DNA of 64,000 nucleotides from Chondrosia reniformis (Eukaryota; Porifera; Demospongiae; Chondrillida; Chondrillidae): NCBI GenBank assembly GCA_947172415.1, contig OX359197.1, positions 4,961,673 to 5,025,672 of the forward strand, read 5' to 3'. Shown piece by piece: positions 62,845 to 64,000 of this stretch (position 1 is its first letter; each line of letters starts with the position of its first letter). The notes under the pieces were generated by a model. It saw only the letters and a program-made list of their open reading frames with translations, ran no database searches and was not told where the DNA came from. The position numbers and the translations under genes were made by a program.

Positions 62845-63096
62845 TGGTTATTAGCTGAGACACCACTGAGACTGGAAAGTTTATTTTGTTGATATATATA
62901 TGCCATCCAGGTGCATCATCTTCAGTCTATACTGAGGTGTTTTGACATTTAGAAAAACATACACAAACGACTGCAAACACTCGAATGCAACCGAAAATCC
63001 TATCGTTGTTGATTTATGAGGTGTTAATTGATAATACATTGAATAGGGCGGCCATGTTTTTTCCGGCCTTCCCTAGAGTACTACCGCACTCTCTAT
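62845..63096. mobile_element. Abutting fragments of two foldback families
   Basis: 62845-62945 matches the large foldback element (GGTTATTAGCTGAGAC, CATCATCTTCAGTCTATACT). From 62945 to 63096 it matches the family-2 body (GACTGCAAACAC...CAACCGAAAATC, TAATACATTGAATAGGGCGG) up to a GAGTACTACCGCACTC palindrome. One inserted into, or recombined with, the other. Confidence 0.7.
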
Positions 63097-63290
63097 GTAG
63101 GGATGGTACCGCTGTTTCGTTTTCCCTATACATTAGTATAGGAGCGAAAATCCGAAATAGGCTGAAAACCGCCGAAAAAAAGCTATGTATAGTTAAAAAT
63201 AGACCAGCCATGCTATAAACTGGCCTTTAAGGCAAGCGTCGTGTTCCGCCATTTTAATGACGTCATAATCAGTCGCCCAGAATGGTTTTA

Positions 63291-63343
63291 CCATAGATCT
63301 TATATACTTACGTAACCGTTACGTAAGTATATAAGATCTATGG
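63291..63343. other. 53-base palindrome next to a pogo-type end
   Basis: Twenty-five-base arms (CCATAGATCTTATATACTTA... and complement) flank CCG. Six bases further on, 63349 starts CAGTCGAACCTCCCATAACG, which resembles a pogo/Tigger terminal repeat preceded by TA. No other end was found. A perfect CRE TGACGTCA lies at about 63258. Confidence 0.6.
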
Positions 63344-63632
63344 TTTTACAGTCGAACCTCCCATAACGGACTCTGAAATGCGGACAACCTCCACACAACC
63401 TTTTTACAAATACAAATCTAATTCCTAGATAAATAGTACAGAAACTAGATCTAGAAATATTTAAAATTTTCTAGTAGTAAAAATAGTGAAGATGTAGGGA
63501 TGGCACAAAAAGTACAGAAACAAGAAAGGGATGTTACACAGTGAAGCATTAGCTATATGCTCTATTTTATTTTAATACTAATCCTACAAGCAAGGGTGTT
63601 GTATGATTCATACATAGCTAATGCTTCTTGGA

Positions 63633-63838
63633 ATCCGCTGTACTATATAGTTTACAGTTAAGAGGAGGAGGCGTCCGCTGTACTATATAGTTTACAGTTA
63701 AGAGGAGGAGGAGTCCGCTGTACTATATAGTTTACAGTTAAGAGGAGGAGGAGTCCGCTGTACTATATAGTTTACAGTTAAGAGGAGGAGGAGTCCGCTG
63801 TACTATATAGTTTACATCAGTTATAGTTAAGAGGAGGA
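63633..63838 (+). repeat. 40-bp minisatellite, five copies
   Basis: Five copies of a 40-base unit beginning TCCGCTGTACTATATAGTTT; the last carries a 6-base insertion. There are no spacers, so it is not a CRISPR array. The remaining bases to 64000 hold no gene. Confidence 0.95.
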
Positions 63839-64000
63839 GAAAATTTTTAATACTTTATATTAGAGGGTTACGAACAGGAAGCCATACTTATATATGGGGG
63901 CGCCTGAGAAAAATCCCTAAATTTAATACACTGAACTTTATGATAATATATATACCCATTCTGTTTCTAGTTCCTTTCTTAGACCCATATGAATGATCTA

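Overview
The window is AT-rich eukaryotic DNA: genes are split by short GT-AG introns (about 70-250 bases in the best models), spacers are full of small non-autonomous transposons and foldbacks, and there are no bacterial operons or Shine-Dalgarno sites. The gene content (a lineage-restricted receptor family, Ig-like membrane proteins, RING/zinc-finger proteins, a 2OG dioxygenase, a membrane-anchored multicopper oxidase) points to an early-branching animal. A demosponge such as Amphimedon is my best guess; this is inference from gene style, not from a search.

Layout. 1-2454 is a decayed copy of the upstream region and first exons of receptor gene A (parent 14223-17090). 3401-11980 (minus) is one uninterrupted 8.6-kb reading frame for a giant protein: TPR-like helices, a Cys/His treble-clef (HNH-like) segment, about eleven WLC-signature repeats with a three-unit higher-order period, a small C-terminal domain and a 12-residue tandem tail. 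12041-13966 holds two foldback transposons head to head. Receptor gene A is at 16740-19642. 22-28 kb (minus) carries Ig-like genes. Orphan 3' exons of an A-like gene lie at 29275-29574, followed by receptors B (29741-32342) and C (32737-36203). A gamma-butyrobetaine/trimethyllysine-type dioxygenase (36766-38076, minus) has a transposon abutting its 5' side. 40-48 kb has two paralogous small RING + C2HC genes (H minus, F plus) among retroelement, pogo-type and MITE relics. Receptor D is at 48889-52452. 53-59 kb has a broken multi-pass membrane gene, large foldbacks and the 3' end of another single-pass membrane gene. The window ends with a laccase-like multicopper oxidase (60142-62499) and repeats.

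The four receptors A-D share architecture: a tiny signal-peptide exon ending in phase 1, one large exon carrying ectodomain, membrane segment and most of the tail, then short tail exons. B, C and D end near a conserved [FY]GRN[DN] motif. Together with neighbouring Ig-like receptors and two small RING/zinc-finger proteins, this looks like a cluster of surface-recognition genes with possible cytoplasmic partners, expanding by duplication and eroding at its edges. That functional reading is inference; all exon models come from splice-site and phase consistency only.
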